The notes beneath the pieces are model-generated. The model worked only from the letters and a program-made list of their open reading frames with translations, ran no database searches and was not told the DNA's origin. The translations under genes were made by a program, and so were the position numbers. Of a stretch of 64,000 bases of DNA, positions 29,451 to 39,054 are shown in pieces. How positions within the stretch are numbered: position 1 is the first letter of the stretch; each line of letters starts with the position of its first letter. The DNA comes from Ancylobacter sp. IITR112. GTDB taxonomy: Bacteria > Pseudomonadota > Alphaproteobacteria > Rhizobiales > Xanthobacteraceae. The DNA lies in the NCBI RefSeq assembly GCF_041415945.1, contig NZ_JBGCUS010000001.1:1612001-1676000 (forward strand), in the 5' to 3' direction.

Positions 29451-30928
29451 CAATCGTTCTCCAGGCCCATCTCGTAGAGCGCCTCGCCGGGCTGCGCCAG
29501 AGGCGCCGACAATGTCGTCTTCAAAGCCGCACTGTAGAAGAGGGGCGGTGCCATGGTGCGGGCGAAATCCACCACGCGCTGCTGCATCTGCGCCACCTTG
29601 TCGGGACGGGCGGCGGAGAGGTCACGGCTCTCGGAAGGGTCGCTGGCAAGATCGAACAGCTCGACCCTGGGCGGCAGGGCGACATGCCAGACCAGTTTCC
29701 ACTCCCCCTCGCGCAGAGCGCCCTGGGTGGGATCGACATTGTAGAGCACCTCCGCCCGGCCGGTCGCGCCGGCCGCGAGCACCGGCCAGGCATCGCCGCC
29801 ATCCAGCACCGGCGCACGGCCGAGGCTGGCGCCGGCGAGCCTCGCCAGCGTCGGCAGCATGTCGACCACATGCATCACGCCCTCCGCCGTGCCCGGCGCA
29901 ATGCGCCCCGGCCAGTTGGCCAGCGCGACCACGCGGGTGCCGCCTTCATAAAGCGTGCCCTTGCCCTCGCGCAGCGGTGCATTGCTGGGCGGCAGTTCGC
30001 CGGTTACGGCTCCCTCGCCGGCGAACATCTTGTTGCGCGTGCCGCCATTGTCGCTGTGAAAGACGATCAGAGTGTTCTGGCGCAGGCCGCGCGCATCGAG
30101 CGCGGCGACCACCTTGCCGATCTGCTCGTCCATGGCGGTGATCATCGCCGCATAGGCGCGCCGCTGGGGATCGGCAATGGCGGCGTATTGGTCGAGATAG
30201 GATTGCGGTGCCTGATAGGGCGTGTGGGGGGCGGTGAAGGCGAGATAGAGGAAAAGCGGCGTCGCCGCATCATGCCCGCTGATCTGGCGGACCGCCTCGG
30301 CGCCGAACAATTCGGTGTCGTAGCCCTCCTCCTTCAGCAGCGCGTTGTCGCGGTACCAGTCGGTGACGCCATGCGCCTCATGCCTGAAATGGTCGATCTC
30401 GCCGACCAGCGGCCCGTAGAAGGAATCGAAGCCGCGCTGGCGCGGCCAGTATTTCCGCTCGGCATGGCCGAGATGCCATTTACCGACCAGGGAGGTGCGA
30501 TATCCGACTTCTTTAAGCGCCTGCGGCAGCAGGAATTCGTCGGTCGCCAGCCCATAATCGGCCCCGGAGGGGATGACGCCGACCTGCAGCCCGTAGCGCA
30601 TGGGGTAGCGCCCCGTCATCAACGCCGCCCGGGTCGGCGTGCACATGGGCTGGGTGTAGAACTGGCCGAGGCGCGCACCTTCCGCCGCCAGCCTGTCGAG
30701 ATGCGGCGTGCGTATGTCCGAGCCGTGGAAACCGACATCGGCGAAGCCGAGATCGTCGGCCATGATGTAGAGGATATGCGGGCGCGGCGCATTTTCCGCC
30801 CGCGCCCCCGCGGCGAGCAGGGAGAGGCCGGAAACGGCGGCGAGAAAACCGGCGCTGCCGGCAAGTACATCCCGCCGGCTGGGCGCGCCGGCGGGCGCGG
30901 CGGTGGAGGGAAGATCACGTTCGGTCAC
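29450..30928 (-). CDS. Tat-exported Cys-type sulfatase
   Basis: A 492-residue arylsulfatase (PF00884). A twin-arginine signal (SRRDVLAGSAGFLAAVSGLS) precedes the metal site ILYIMADDLGFADVG (Asp58, Asp59) and the modification motif Cys96-Thr-Pro-Thr-Arg100. GKWHLGHA and the late FHSDNGGTRN supply other active-site residues. Cys96 must be oxidised to formylglycine, matching the enzyme encoded 23 bp upstream. Start is GTG with GAGGAAA upstream. Substrate is unknown, an aryl or sugar sulfate ester. Confidence 0.93.
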   Translation of the reverse strand: MTERDLPSTAAPAGAPSRRDVLAGSAGFLAAVSGLSLLAAGARAENAPRPHILYIMADDLGFADVGFHGSDIRTPHLDRLAAEGARLGQFYTQPMCTPTRAALMTGRYPMRYGLQVGVIPSGADYGLATDEFLLPQALKEVGYRTSLVGKWHLGHAERKYWPRQRGFDSFYGPLVGEIDHFRHEAHGVTDWYRDNALLKEEGYDTELFGAEAVRQISGHDAATPLFLYLAFTAPHTPYQAPQSYLDQYAAIADPQRRAYAAMITAMDEQIGKVVAALDARGLRQNTLIVFHSDNGGTRNKMFAGEGAVTGELPPSNAPLREGKGTLYEGGTRVVALANWPGRIAPGTAEGVMHVVDMLPTLARLAGASLGRAPVLDGGDAWPVLAAGATGRAEVLYNVDPTQGALREGEWKLVWHVALPPRVELFDLASDPSESRDLSAARPDKVAQMQQRVVDFARTMAPPLFYSAALKTTLSAPLAQPGEALYEMGLEND

Positions 30929-30951
30929 GGCGTTTCCTCGGCTTCGGCTCG

Positions 30952-31953
30952 TCAGGCGCGTGGGAAATCAGGGGAGCCAACACGGCGGATGCAGCGGAAA
31001 CCGATATGCACCGAGGCCGTGTCGAGCGTCTGGGGGTGGCGCGCGGCGGGACGGTAGCGCCGGCAATAGCTTGGCGCGCACAGATGCGAACCGCCCTTGA
31101 GCACCTTGCGCGGCAGCGGCCGGCCGGGGGCAAACAGGTCAAGGCTGTCCGCCCGCCGTGCCCCGCGCGGGTTGCGCGACACGCAGCAGGGCTTGGCGGC
31201 CGGAAGCGTTTCGCCATGGCTGGGCGCATACCAGTCGTCAGTCCACTCCCAGACATTGCCGATCATGTCGAACAGGCCGTAGCCATTGGCAGGGAAGGCG
31301 AGGACGGGCGAGGTGCCGATATAGCCGTCCTCGCCCAGATTCTCGTGCGGAAACATGCCCTGCCAGGTGTTGGCACGATGAAGACCGCCCAGCACCAGCG
31401 TCTCGCCCCAGGCGAATTCCGCGCCGTCGAGCCCGCCACGGGCAGCGAATTCCCACTCCGCCTCACTCGGCAGCTCCTTGCCGCACCAGTGCGCATAAGC
31501 CAGAGCGTCCTCATGGGCGACATGCACGACCGGATGGTCGAGGCGATCGTCGACGCCGCTTCCCGGCCCCTGCGGGTGGCGCCAGTCGGCACCCGGCACG
31601 AAGCGCCACCAACGGGTCCAGTCCTCACGCGCCACCGGCGCTTCCGGCGCGGTGAAGACGAGGGAGCCTGGCGCGAGCAGGCGCGGATCGGCGTCCGGAT
31701 AATCCTCAGCCCGTGGCTCACGCTCCGCCAGGGTCCGGTAGCCGGTGGCGGCGACGAAGGCGGCGAAGGCCCGGTTGGTCACCGGCGTGCGGTCAATGAA
31801 GAATCCATCGACGGCGACCCGGTGGGCGGGCGCTTCCTCAGGGTAATGGCGGTCGGAGCCCATGGTGAAGAGCCCCCCGGGAATCCACGCCATGGAAACC
31901 GGGCTCGGCGCCGCAGGGTCGCAGTCGCCCTCGGCCAGAAATGTCACCTGCAT
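30952..31953 (-). CDS. Formylglycine-generating enzyme
   Basis: A 333-residue FGE/SUMF1-type protein (PF03781). It has MAWIPGGLFTMGSDRHYPEE, the VTNRAFAAFVAATGY segment, ELPSEAEWEFAARGG, IGNVWEWTDDWY and the active-site stretch LKGGSHLCAPSYCRRYRPAA, whose two cysteines five residues apart match the catalytic pair of true FGEs. A final NHIGFRC-like HIGFRCIRR follows. It converts the sulfatase Cys96 using oxygen and copper in the cytoplasm before Tat export. It is the upstream gene of the sulfatase operon. Confidence 0.92.
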   Translation of the reverse strand: MQVTFLAEGDCDPAAPSPVSMAWIPGGLFTMGSDRHYPEEAPAHRVAVDGFFIDRTPVTNRAFAAFVAATGYRTLAEREPRAEDYPDADPRLLAPGSLVFTAPEAPVAREDWTRWWRFVPGADWRHPQGPGSGVDDRLDHPVVHVAHEDALAYAHWCGKELPSEAEWEFAARGGLDGAEFAWGETLVLGGLHRANTWQGMFPHENLGEDGYIGTSPVLAFPANGYGLFDMIGNVWEWTDDWYAPSHGETLPAAKPCCVSRNPRGARRADSLDLFAPGRPLPRKVLKGGSHLCAPSYCRRYRPAARHPQTLDTASVHIGFRCIRRVGSPDFPRA

Positions 31954-32061
31954 CGCGGCTCCGCTGCCCTCACGCCGGTGCCGCAGCCTGCACGCTCCGG
32001 CCCGGCGCCGCAGCCTGGAAAGGCCGCGGATCAGGACGCTAGCACCGCGCCGGAACCAGGC

Positions 32062-33084
32062 TCAATTGCCATTTGGCGCCAGTTGCGACCGGCGCCAGAG
32101 CTGCGGCGCATCGCCCTCCCACCGGCGGAAGGCACGGATGAAATGGGCGGGATCGCTGTAGCCCAGCAGGCGGGCAATGGAAGCCACCGGCAGCCCGCCG
32201 GCGGCGAGGTGCTGGCGAGCCTGCTGGTGCCGCCACTGGTCGACCAGCACCTCGAAACGTGTGCCGAGACGCGCGAGCCGCCGTTGAAGCGTGCGCGGCG
32301 ACAGGCCGAGGCTGCGGGCGGCATCGACGAGCGACAGCGAGCCGGCGCGCGCGGCCGCGGCGACGATGCGTTCCAGCGCGGCCAGGAGCGCGGCATCGTC
32401 GTGCCCCTCCTGCAGCATCACCGCGGAAGGCACGCCGTCGACCTGCGGCCAGCATGCCGCGAAATGGGGGTTGGGACGGTCCAGCCAATCCGCGTCGAAG
32501 CCGATCACCAGACCCTGGTTGCTGCCGAAGGAGACATCAGACGCCAGCATGTCCTCATAGGCACGGGACGGCGCCCGCGCCTGATGCGGCAGGCTCACCC
32601 TGATCCTGCCGGCCGGCGCGGCGGCAAGGGCCCGCAGCGCCGCGACCATGAAGCCTGCGACGCCTTCGCTCAGCACCGCGCTGTGAGCAGGATCGGCATC
32701 GTCGAAACGGTGATGCCACCAGGCACGCCCCTCGGCCTCAACGAGCTGGAGCCGCACGCCGCCCTGCAGGGTCGGCATGTGACGGGCCTGGGCGGCAAGG
32801 CATTCACGCAGCGTCCGCCCGGCGAATAGGGCGTGGCCGGAGGGGCCGAGCTGCACCGGATCCGCCTTCGCGGCGAGAGCCAGGCCGAAGGTCGGCTCGC
32901 CTGCCCGGCGGGCAGCTTCCTGCAGCACGGTCGAGACCTGGCCGCGCGCGACGACGCCTGCCCCGTCCAGCGCCCCCGTTATGCCGGCGCGGTCCAGTAG
33001 CGGCGCCAGCGCCAGCCCGTGCGCATCGGCAACCTGCGGAAGCATGTGCAGCAAAGACAGCCGGATCGGATGCCGGTCCCACAT
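32062..33084 (-). CDS. AraC-family transcriptional regulator
   Basis: About 340 residues. The N-terminal half follows the arabinose-binding-like domain of PF12625 (LLHMLPQVADAHGLALAPLL, GRTLRECLAAQARHMPTLQG). The C-terminal HTH_18 module has SLVDAARSLGLSPRTLQRRL and VASIARLLGYSDPAHFIRAF. ATG 33084 (MWDRHP) is preferred because the extra N-terminal residues from 33153 look non-coding. It is 108 bp upstream of the FGE-sulfatase genes on the same strand and could regulate them. Confidence 0.88.
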   Translation of the reverse strand: MWDRHPIRLSLLHMLPQVADAHGLALAPLLDRAGITGALDGAGVVARGQVSTVLQEAARRAGEPTFGLALAAKADPVQLGPSGHALFAGRTLRECLAAQARHMPTLQGGVRLQLVEAEGRAWWHHRFDDADPAHSAVLSEGVAGFMVAALRALAAAPAGRIRVSLPHQARAPSRAYEDMLASDVSFGSNQGLVIGFDADWLDRPNPHFAACWPQVDGVPSAVMLQEGHDDAALLAALERIVAAAARAGSLSLVDAARSLGLSPRTLQRRLARLGTRFEVLVDQWRHQQARQHLAAGGLPVASIARLLGYSDPAHFIRAFRRWEGDAPQLWRRSQLAPNGN

Positions 33085-33222
33085 CGACGCTGGTCCACCA
33101 ACATTCACGAGCAGCGGCCGGCCGGCGGCGGCCACGCCGCAGGCTAGCATCATCCGCGCCTAAAGCATGCATTGTCGTAGCACAGACGGCCGGGCTTCTG
33201 GCCGCCTTGCGCCGGAGCCAGG

Positions 33223-34302
33223 TCAAACGCCGAAAAGCTGGCCGTCGACGGCGTCCCAGTGCAGGCGCAGGCGCGAGCCGATGCTGATCTCGTCTGAGCG
33301 GACCTGGCTCGCCGGCATGCGCACATCGACGTTGGCGCCCCAGCCCGTCACCAGCACGAAATGATAGGTTTCGCCAATGAAGGTGGCATCGGACAGAACC
33401 ACGTCGATGCCGGGCCCACTTACGGCTCCGAGCGGCGACAGTCGGAGCCGATCCGGCCGAATCATCAAGCCAGCATTACCGCCGGTGGTTGCAGCGCCGT
33501 GGACCGCGACGCCTTCCAGCGCGCTGCCATCCGGAAGCGTGATATCCGCGAACGCACCTTGGCTGCGGGTGATGGTACAGTCGAGAAAATTGGAATGGCC
33601 GATGAAATCGGCGACGAAGCGGGTTCGGGGAGCCTCATAGAGCTCGCGTCCCTTGCCGAGCTGCTCGATTTTTCCGTGATTGAACAAGGCGATACGGTCG
33701 GAAAGGCTGAGTGCTTCCTCCTGATCGTGGGTGACATAGAGGATCGTCACGCCGGTCTGCCGGTGGATGCGGCGGATTTCGTCCTGGATTTCCTCGCGCA
33801 GCTTCTTGTCGAGCGCGGACAGCGGCTCGTCCATCAGAAGCAACGGAGGGTTGTAGGCCAGTGCCCGCGCCAGGGCGACTCGCTGCTGCTGGCCACCGGA
33901 AAGCTGGGCGGGCATGCGGCCGGCGAAACTCTCCAGCCGCACCAGCGCCAGCATCTCCTCGACCTTGCGGGCGATCTCCGCCGCCGGGCGGCGGCGCACG
34001 CGCAGCGGAAAGGCGACGTTCTCCGCCACGGAGAGGTGCGGGAACAGGGTGTAGCGCTGAAACACCATGCCGATATTGCGCTTGTTCGAGGGCTCGGAAA
34101 GGATGCTGCGCCCCTCCAGCCGCACATCGCCCCGCGTCGGCTCGAAGAAGCCGGCGATCATGTAGAGCGTCGTGCTCTTGCCCGAGCCCGAGGGGCCGAG
34201 AAAGGTGACGAATTCGCCGCGCGCAATCTCCAGCGACACGTCGTTGACGGCGGTGACATTGCCGAACGTCTTGGAAATATTCGCTATTTCCAGAAAGGTC
34301 AT
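33223..34302 (-). CDS. Polyamine-type ABC transporter ATPase (PotA-like)
   Basis: 359 residues. Walker [11 protein letters not shown]-loop [13 protein letters not shown], signature LSGGQQQR, Walker B LLLMDEP and the switch His are intact. The C-terminal TOBE region (from ~residue 240) contains [10 protein letters not shown]. It powers the permease pair encoded upstream, with a four-base overlap. Substrate is probably a small cationic or amino compound; the call to polyamine is by family only. Confidence 0.9.
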   Translation of the reverse strand: MTFLEIANISKTFGNVTAVNDVSLEIARGEFVTFLGPSGSGKSTTLYMIAGFFEPTRGDVRLEGRSILSEPSNKRNIGMVFQRYTLFPHLSVAENVAFPLRVRRRPAAEIARKVEEMLALVRLESFAGRMPAQLSGGQQQRVALARALAYNPPLLLMDEPLSALDKKLREEIQDEIRRIHRQTGVTILYVTHDQEEALSLSDRIALFNHGKIEQLGKGRELYEAPRTRFVADFIGHSNFLDCTITRSQGAFADITLPDGSALEGVAVHGAATTGGNAGLMIRPDRLRLSPLGAVSGPGIDVVLSDATFIGETYHFVLVTGWGANVDVRMPASQVRSDEISIGSRLRLHWDAVDGQLFGV

Positions 34303-35099
34303 GAGCGGGCGTCCTTGCGGAGAAAGGCGGCAAGCGCCATGAGGCTGGCGGTGAGGGCGATCAGCAGCGTCGAGACGGCGGCGATGACCGGCGAGAGATC
34401 CTGCCGCAGCGTGCCATAGATGCGCACCGGCAAGGTCTGCAGGTCGGGGCTCGCCATGAAGATGGCGATCACCACCTCGTCCCAGGAGGCGAGGAAGGAA
34501 AAGATCGCCGCGCTGATCAGCCCGAGGCGGATTCCGGGCAGGGTGACGCGGATCTTGGCTTCCAGCGGGCTGGCGCCGCAGACGATGGCGGCGGTCTCGA
34601 TATCCCTGTCAAACCGTTCCAGCGCATTGGAAATCGCGATGATGGAGAAGGGCAGGGCGATGACCAGATGCGCCAGCACGAAGCCCAGAAACGTGCCGTT
34701 GAGGTGCAGCCGCAGGAAAAAGGCGTAGAGCGCGACCGCCAGCACCACGACGGGCAGGATCATCGGCGTGAGGAACAGCGCCCTGAGCGCCTCACGGCCG
34801 CGAAACGTGCCGCGGGTGAGGCCGAAGGAGGCCATCAATCCGATGCCGACCGACAGCACCGTCACCACGGCAGCGATCTTGAAGCTGGTGAAGAAGGAGG
34901 CGATCCATTCGGGATCGTCGAACAGTTCCTCATACCAGCGCAGCGTCCAGCCCGGCGGCGGGAATTGCAGCCATTGCGAGGAGCCGAAGGACAGGGCGAC
35001 GATGAGCAGGATCGGCAGCAGCAGATAGGCGCCGACCAGCAGGGCGATGAGGCCGAGGGCGACCCGCCAGGGGCCGAGACGGGCGAAATCGAGCAGCAT
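34299..35099 (-). CDS. ABC transporter permease (PotC-like)
   Basis: A 266-residue inner-membrane permease with six hydrophobic helices. Its coupling loop is ETAAIVCGASPLEAKIRVTL around residue 180. It begins MLLDFARLGPWRVALGLIAL; the longer frame to 35627 overlaps the PotB-like gene. It pairs with the PotB-like subunit. The start lies five bases beyond the upstream stop. Confidence 0.9.
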   Translation of the reverse strand: MLLDFARLGPWRVALGLIALLVGAYLLLPILLIVALSFGSSQWLQFPPPGWTLRWYEELFDDPEWIASFFTSFKIAAVVTVLSVGIGLMASFGLTRGTFRGREALRALFLTPMILPVVVLAVALYAFFLRLHLNGTFLGFVLAHLVIALPFSIIAISNALERFDRDIETAAIVCGASPLEAKIRVTLPGIRLGLISAAIFSFLASWDEVVIAIFMASPDLQTLPVRIYGTLRQDLSPVIAAVSTLLIALTASLMALAAFLRKDARS

Positions 35100-35104
35100 G
35101 GCGC

Positions 35105-35971
35105 CTAGCCCCTCGCCTGACCGAAGCCGAAAAAGCGAAGCTGCACCATATAGATGGCGAGCGTGATCACCAGCAGCACCAGCGCCGCCGCGCCCGCCAG
35201 CCCCCAGTCGAGCAGCGACTGCACCAGCTGCGCGATCAGTTCCGCCAGCATCATGTTGGCGGTGCCGCCGAGCAAAGCCGGGGTGATGAAATAGCCGAGC
35301 GACATGACGAACACCATCAGCGCGCCGGCGGCGATGCCGGAGGCGGTGAGGGGAAGCATGACGCGCGTGAAAGCCTGAAAACGGCTGGCGCCGCAAAGGG
35401 ATGCGGCCTGGAAGATGGCGGGGTCGATGGAGCGGATGGTGGCGTGCAGCGGCAAAATCATGAAGGGCAGCATGATGTAGGTCATGCCGATGGTGACGCC
35501 GACGAGGTTGTTGATCAGCGGCAGCGGCTCGGAAATCAGGCCGAGATCCATCAGCGTGCGGTTGATGATGCCGGTGCGCTGGAGCAGCACCATCCAGGCA
35601 TAGGTGCGGGCGAGAAGGTTGGTCCACATCGACAGGATGACGATGGCGAACAGCAGCCGCGACCAGAAGGACGGCGCGATGGCGAGGAACCAGGCCACTG
35701 GAAAGCCGAGAAGAACCGTCACCGCCGTCACGGTGAAAGCGACAAGAAAGGTGTTCCCCAGCACCTTGAGATAGGTCGTCGAACCGAAGAAGGCGGCGTA
35801 GTTCTGCAGCCCCGGCGCCGGTTCCAGCACGCTGCGCAGCAGCAGCGCCAGCACCGGAATCACGAAGACGAACACAACCAGAGCGAGCGCCGGCACTACG
35901 GGCGCGATCCCGCCGGCGCGCGGACGTGCGGCGGCGGGAGGGCGGGCGATCGGCGCGTCGGTGACGGTCAT
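35105..35971 (-). CDS. ABC transporter permease (PotB-like)
   Basis: A 288-residue permease starting MTVTDAPIARPPAAARPRAG. It has six hydrophobic helices and the coupling loop FQAASLCGASRFQAFTRVML near residue 200. ATG 35971 is chosen because the frame beyond it is the antisense of the hairpin spacer. It forms the membrane channel with the PotC-like protein. Confidence 0.9.
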   Translation of the reverse strand: MTVTDAPIARPPAAARPRAGGIAPVVPALALVVFVFVIPVLALLLRSVLEPAPGLQNYAAFFGSTTYLKVLGNTFLVAFTVTAVTVLLGFPVAWFLAIAPSFWSRLLFAIVILSMWTNLLARTYAWMVLLQRTGIINRTLMDLGLISEPLPLINNLVGVTIGMTYIMLPFMILPLHATIRSIDPAIFQAASLCGASRFQAFTRVMLPLTASGIAAGALMVFVMSLGYFITPALLGGTANMMLAELIAQLVQSLLDWGLAGAAALVLLVITLAIYMVQLRFFGFGQARG

Positions 35972-36056
35972 GAGGGCTCGATCAGGACGGTTCGATGAGT
36001 GCAGTGAGGTGGACGATGAGGCCGAGGAGGACGGAATGGGCTGCCCGTCCTCGCCC

Positions 36057-36113
36057 GGCGCCTTGCCGCGCTCCCGTGGGACGGGGAGCGCGGCTCTCAT
36101 CAGGCAAGGTGCC
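36057..36113. terminator. Nested hairpin between binding protein and permease genes
   Basis: GGCGCCTTGCC (36057-36067) pairs with GGCAAGGTGCC (36103-36113) apart from one G-T, enclosing CCGCGCTCCCG (36066-36076) against CGGGGAGCGCGG (36082-36093). There is no T tract. In binding-protein operons such a structure protects or attenuates message, so more binding protein than permease is made. Confidence 0.5.
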
Positions 36114-36119
36114 GCAGGG

Positions 36120-37148
36120 TCACTCCGCCTGCCAGGCGTACCAGCGCTTGCCGATCTCGTCGCGATGGGCGGCCCAGTAGCCCATGTCGAGATTGATCTG
36201 CGAGCCGGTGTGCTTGTCCGGCAGGTTGGCGGCCACGTCCTTCGGCATCAGCGCGGCAGACTTCACATTCACAGGCGCATAACCGCTCTCGGTGGCGAAG
36301 CTCGCCTGCCCCTCGGGGCTGGTGGCCTCGGCGATGAACTTCATCGCCGCTTCCTTGTTCTTCGAACCCTTGGGCACGACCAGCATGTCGGCGGCGGTCA
36401 GGTTCTGCTCCCAGGACAGGTCGACCTTCTCGCCGCTCTGCTGCAGGGCGAAGATGCGCCCGTTCCAGAACTGGCCGATCGGCGCCTCGCCGGAGGCGAG
36501 CAGCTGCTGCGACTGCGCGCCGGTGCCCCACCAGACGATGTCCTTCTTGATGCTGTCGAGCTTCTTGAAGGCGCGGTCGAGGTCGAGCGGGTAGAGCTTG
36601 TCGGCCGGCACGCCATCCGCCAGCAGGGCGATTTCCAGCACGCCCGGCGCCGACCATTTGTAGAAGGTGCGCTTGCCGGGGAAGCTCTTGGTGTCGAACA
36701 CATCCGCCCAGCTCTTGGGCGCCTTGCCCTTGAGACTCGCCGGGTTGAAGCCGAGCACGAAGGAATAATAGAAACTGCCCACCGCATGGTCGGTGACGAA
36801 GCGCGGGTCGATCTCGCCGCGCTTGACGATGGAAAAGTCGATCGGCTCGATCAGCCCGTCCTTGGCGGCGGCGGCGGCGAAATCGGCCTCCACATCCACC
36901 ACGTCCCAGGAGACATTGCCGCTCTCGACCATGGCTTTCAGCTTGCCATAGTCGGTCGGGCCGTCCTGCTTGACGGTGATGCCGGTTTCCTTGGTGAAGG
37001 GCACGGCCCAGCTCTTCTTCTGGGCGTCCTGGGTGGTGCCGCCCCAGCTGGTGAAGACGATCGAGCCCGACTGCGCCACCGCCGCGCCGGCGAGGCCGGC
37101 GGCGAGGGCGAGGGCGGCAATTCCGAGAGTCCGGGATCTGCGCGACAT
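36120..37148 (-). CDS. Periplasmic binding protein (PotD/extracellular solute type 1)
   Basis: A 342-residue protein with a Sec signal peptide (MSRRSRTLGIAALALAAGLA..., cleavage near AQS). The mature part starts IVFTSWGGTTQDAQKKSW, and continues with DVVDVEADFAAAAAKDGLIE, YSFVLGFNPASLKGKAPKSW and AIGQFWNGRIFAL-like segments of the polyamine-binding family. It delivers substrate to the PotABC-like transporter encoded downstream. Confidence 0.9.
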   Translation of the reverse strand: MSRRSRTLGIAALALAAGLAGAAVAQSGSIVFTSWGGTTQDAQKKSWAVPFTKETGITVKQDGPTDYGKLKAMVESGNVSWDVVDVEADFAAAAAKDGLIEPIDFSIVKRGEIDPRFVTDHAVGSFYYSFVLGFNPASLKGKAPKSWADVFDTKSFPGKRTFYKWSAPGVLEIALLADGVPADKLYPLDLDRAFKKLDSIKKDIVWWGTGAQSQQLLASGEAPIGQFWNGRIFALQQSGEKVDLSWEQNLTAADMLVVPKGSKNKEAAMKFIAEATSPEGQASFATESGYAPVNVKSAALMPKDVAANLPDKHTGSQINLDMGYWAAHRDEIGKRWYAWQAE

Positions 37149-37238
37149 GTTAGTCCCCTTTGGTTGGCATTTGGCGTGGAAGGCGGCGCGTTGGGGCGCT
37201 CGGTTCGTTCAGGGAAGGCGGAGCGGCGCGGGGCGCCG

Positions 37239-37553
37239 TCAGTCCAGCGGCGAGAACGCCGTCGGCAGCAGGATCTTGTTTTCCATGGTCTCGATCAGCG
37301 CCTGGATCTTCGGCAGGAAGGCGAGCCAGGCGGGATCGGCGTTCAACCGCGCCCGGCGGGCGGCGCGGTCATCGAGGCTGGCATAGGCCCAGATATGGAC
37401 GATCTCGTTGAGCGGGCCGATCTCGCTGGTGAAATAGCCGACCAACTGGCCGAGATGGCTCTTCTGCAGGGCGATGCCTTCTTCCGCCACCAGCTTCACA
37501 TAGGCGGGGACGGCGCCGGTCTTCAGGCGATAGGTGCGCATCTCGTAGAGCAT
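37239..37553 (-). CDS. NIPSNAP family protein
   Basis: 104 residues. MLYEMRTYRLKTGAVPAYVK, the LVGYFTSEIGPLNEIVHIWA core and YASLDDRAARRARLNADPAW are the NIPSNAP pattern (PF07978), a dimeric alpha-beta barrel. Biochemical role is unknown; bacterial members often sit in catabolic operons. Nine bases from the aldehyde dehydrogenase stop. Confidence 0.9.
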   Translation of the reverse strand: MLYEMRTYRLKTGAVPAYVKLVAEEGIALQKSHLGQLVGYFTSEIGPLNEIVHIWAYASLDDRAARRARLNADPAWLAFLPKIQALIETMENKILLPTAFSPLD

Positions 37554-37562
37554 GGCGGGGCC

Positions 37563-39044
37563 TCAGCGCATGATGAAGGGATCGTCGATCGGCGCGTCGG
37601 AGGTGCGCAGCCAGACCGATTTGGTGCGGGTGTAGTCGCGGATCGAGTCCGCCCCGCCCTCGCGGCCGAGGCCGGACAGGCCGTAGCCGCCGAAGGGCAC
37701 GATGGGGGAGACGGCGCGGTAGGTGTTGACCCAGACGATGCCGGCGCGCAGGCGGCGGATCAGCCGGTGGGCGCGGGTGAGATCGCGGGTGAACACGCCG
37801 GCGGCGAGGCCGAACGGGCTGTCATTGGCCTTGGCGAGCGCGTCGGCCTCGCCCTCGAAGCTGATGACGCTGAGCACGGGGCCGAACAGTTCCTCCGCCG
37901 CGCAGGGCACTTCATTGCCGGCGCAGGCGAGGATGGTGGGGGCGTAGTAATTGCCCGACGCAAAGCCCTCCGCCCGCTGCCCGCCGGTCACCAGCGTGGC
38001 GCCGGCTTTGAGGCTGGCGGCGACGACCTGCTCGATATGCTCAAGCTGGCGCGCGGTGGCGAGCGGGCCCATCTCCGTCGCTGGCTCCTGCGGGTCGCCG
38101 ATGCGGATGCGGCGCGCCTTCTCGCTGAGGATGGCGAGCAGCTTGTCGCGGACGCTTTCCTCGACGAAGAGGCGGGAGCCGGCGACGCAGCTCTGGCCGG
38201 AGGCGGCGAAGATGCCGGCCACCACCGCATTCGCCGCGCTCTCAAGGTCGGCATCGGCGAAGACAAGCACCGGCGACTTGCCGCCGAGTTCCAGCGTCGT
38301 AAAAGCGAGGTTCTCCGCCGTGTTGCGCACCACATGGCGCGCGGTGCCCGGCCCGCCGGTGAAGGCGACGCGGGACACGAGGCGGTGCGCGGTCAGCGTC
38401 TTGCCGCACTCCTCGCCGAAGCCGGTGATGATGTTGACGACGCCGGGGGGAAAGCCGGCCTCATGCACCAGCCGGGCGAAGGCGAGCAGCGGGGCGGGGC
38501 CTTCCTCCGAGGCTTTCAGCACCACGGTGCAGCCGGCCGCCAGCGCCGGGCCGAGCTTCACCGCCGAGAGAAAGAGCTGCGAGTTCCACGGCACCACGGC
38601 GGCGACGACGCCGATGGGCTCGCGCCGCAGCCAGGCTTCCATATCCGGCTTGTCGACAGGCAGGTGGGAGCCTTCGACCTTGTCGGCGAGGCCGCCGAAA
38701 TAGCGATAATATTCCGCGACATAGCCGATCTGCGCCCGCGTCTCGCGGATGATCTTGCCGGTGTCGCGGGTCTCAAGCGCGGCGAGTTCCTGCGCATGGG
38801 CGGCGACGAGGTCGCCGAGCTTGATCAGCAGCTTGCCGCGCGCCGTGGCGGTGAGGTTGGCCCATTCCGGCGCCTCGAAAGCGCGGTGAGCGGCTTCCAC
38901 GGCGCGGTTCACGTCGGCGCTGGTGGCCGCCGGCATCACCGCCCAGGGCTGGCCGGTGGCGGGGTCATAGCTTTCGAAGCTCGACCCGCCGGTGACGAAG
39001 GCGCCGTCAATATAGAGCCGGAAATCGTCGCGCAGCGCGGTCAT
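37563..39044 (-). CDS. Aldehyde dehydrogenase
   Basis: A 493-residue NAD(P)-dependent ALDH. It shows PWNSQLFLSAVKLGPALAAG, FTGGPGTARHVV, LELGGKSPVLVFADAD with the general-base Glu, and ASGQSCVAGSRLFVEE with the catalytic Cys. It would oxidise an aldehyde released from the pathway run by the adjacent monooxygenase and hydrolase. ATG 39044 (MTALRDDFRLYIDG) is chosen over the longer frame. Confidence 0.92.
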   Translation of the reverse strand: MTALRDDFRLYIDGAFVTGGSSFESYDPATGQPWAVMPAATSADVNRAVEAAHRAFEAPEWANLTATARGKLLIKLGDLVAAHAQELAALETRDTGKIIRETRAQIGYVAEYYRYFGGLADKVEGSHLPVDKPDMEAWLRREPIGVVAAVVPWNSQLFLSAVKLGPALAAGCTVVLKASEEGPAPLLAFARLVHEAGFPPGVVNIITGFGEECGKTLTAHRLVSRVAFTGGPGTARHVVRNTAENLAFTTLELGGKSPVLVFADADLESAANAVVAGIFAASGQSCVAGSRLFVEESVRDKLLAILSEKARRIRIGDPQEPATEMGPLATARQLEHIEQVVAASLKAGATLVTGGQRAEGFASGNYYAPTILACAGNEVPCAAEELFGPVLSVISFEGEADALAKANDSPFGLAAGVFTRDLTRAHRLIRRLRAGIVWVNTYRAVSPIVPFGGYGLSGLGREGGADSIRDYTRTKSVWLRTSDAPIDDPFIMR

Positions 39045-39054
39045 CGCTTCATCC

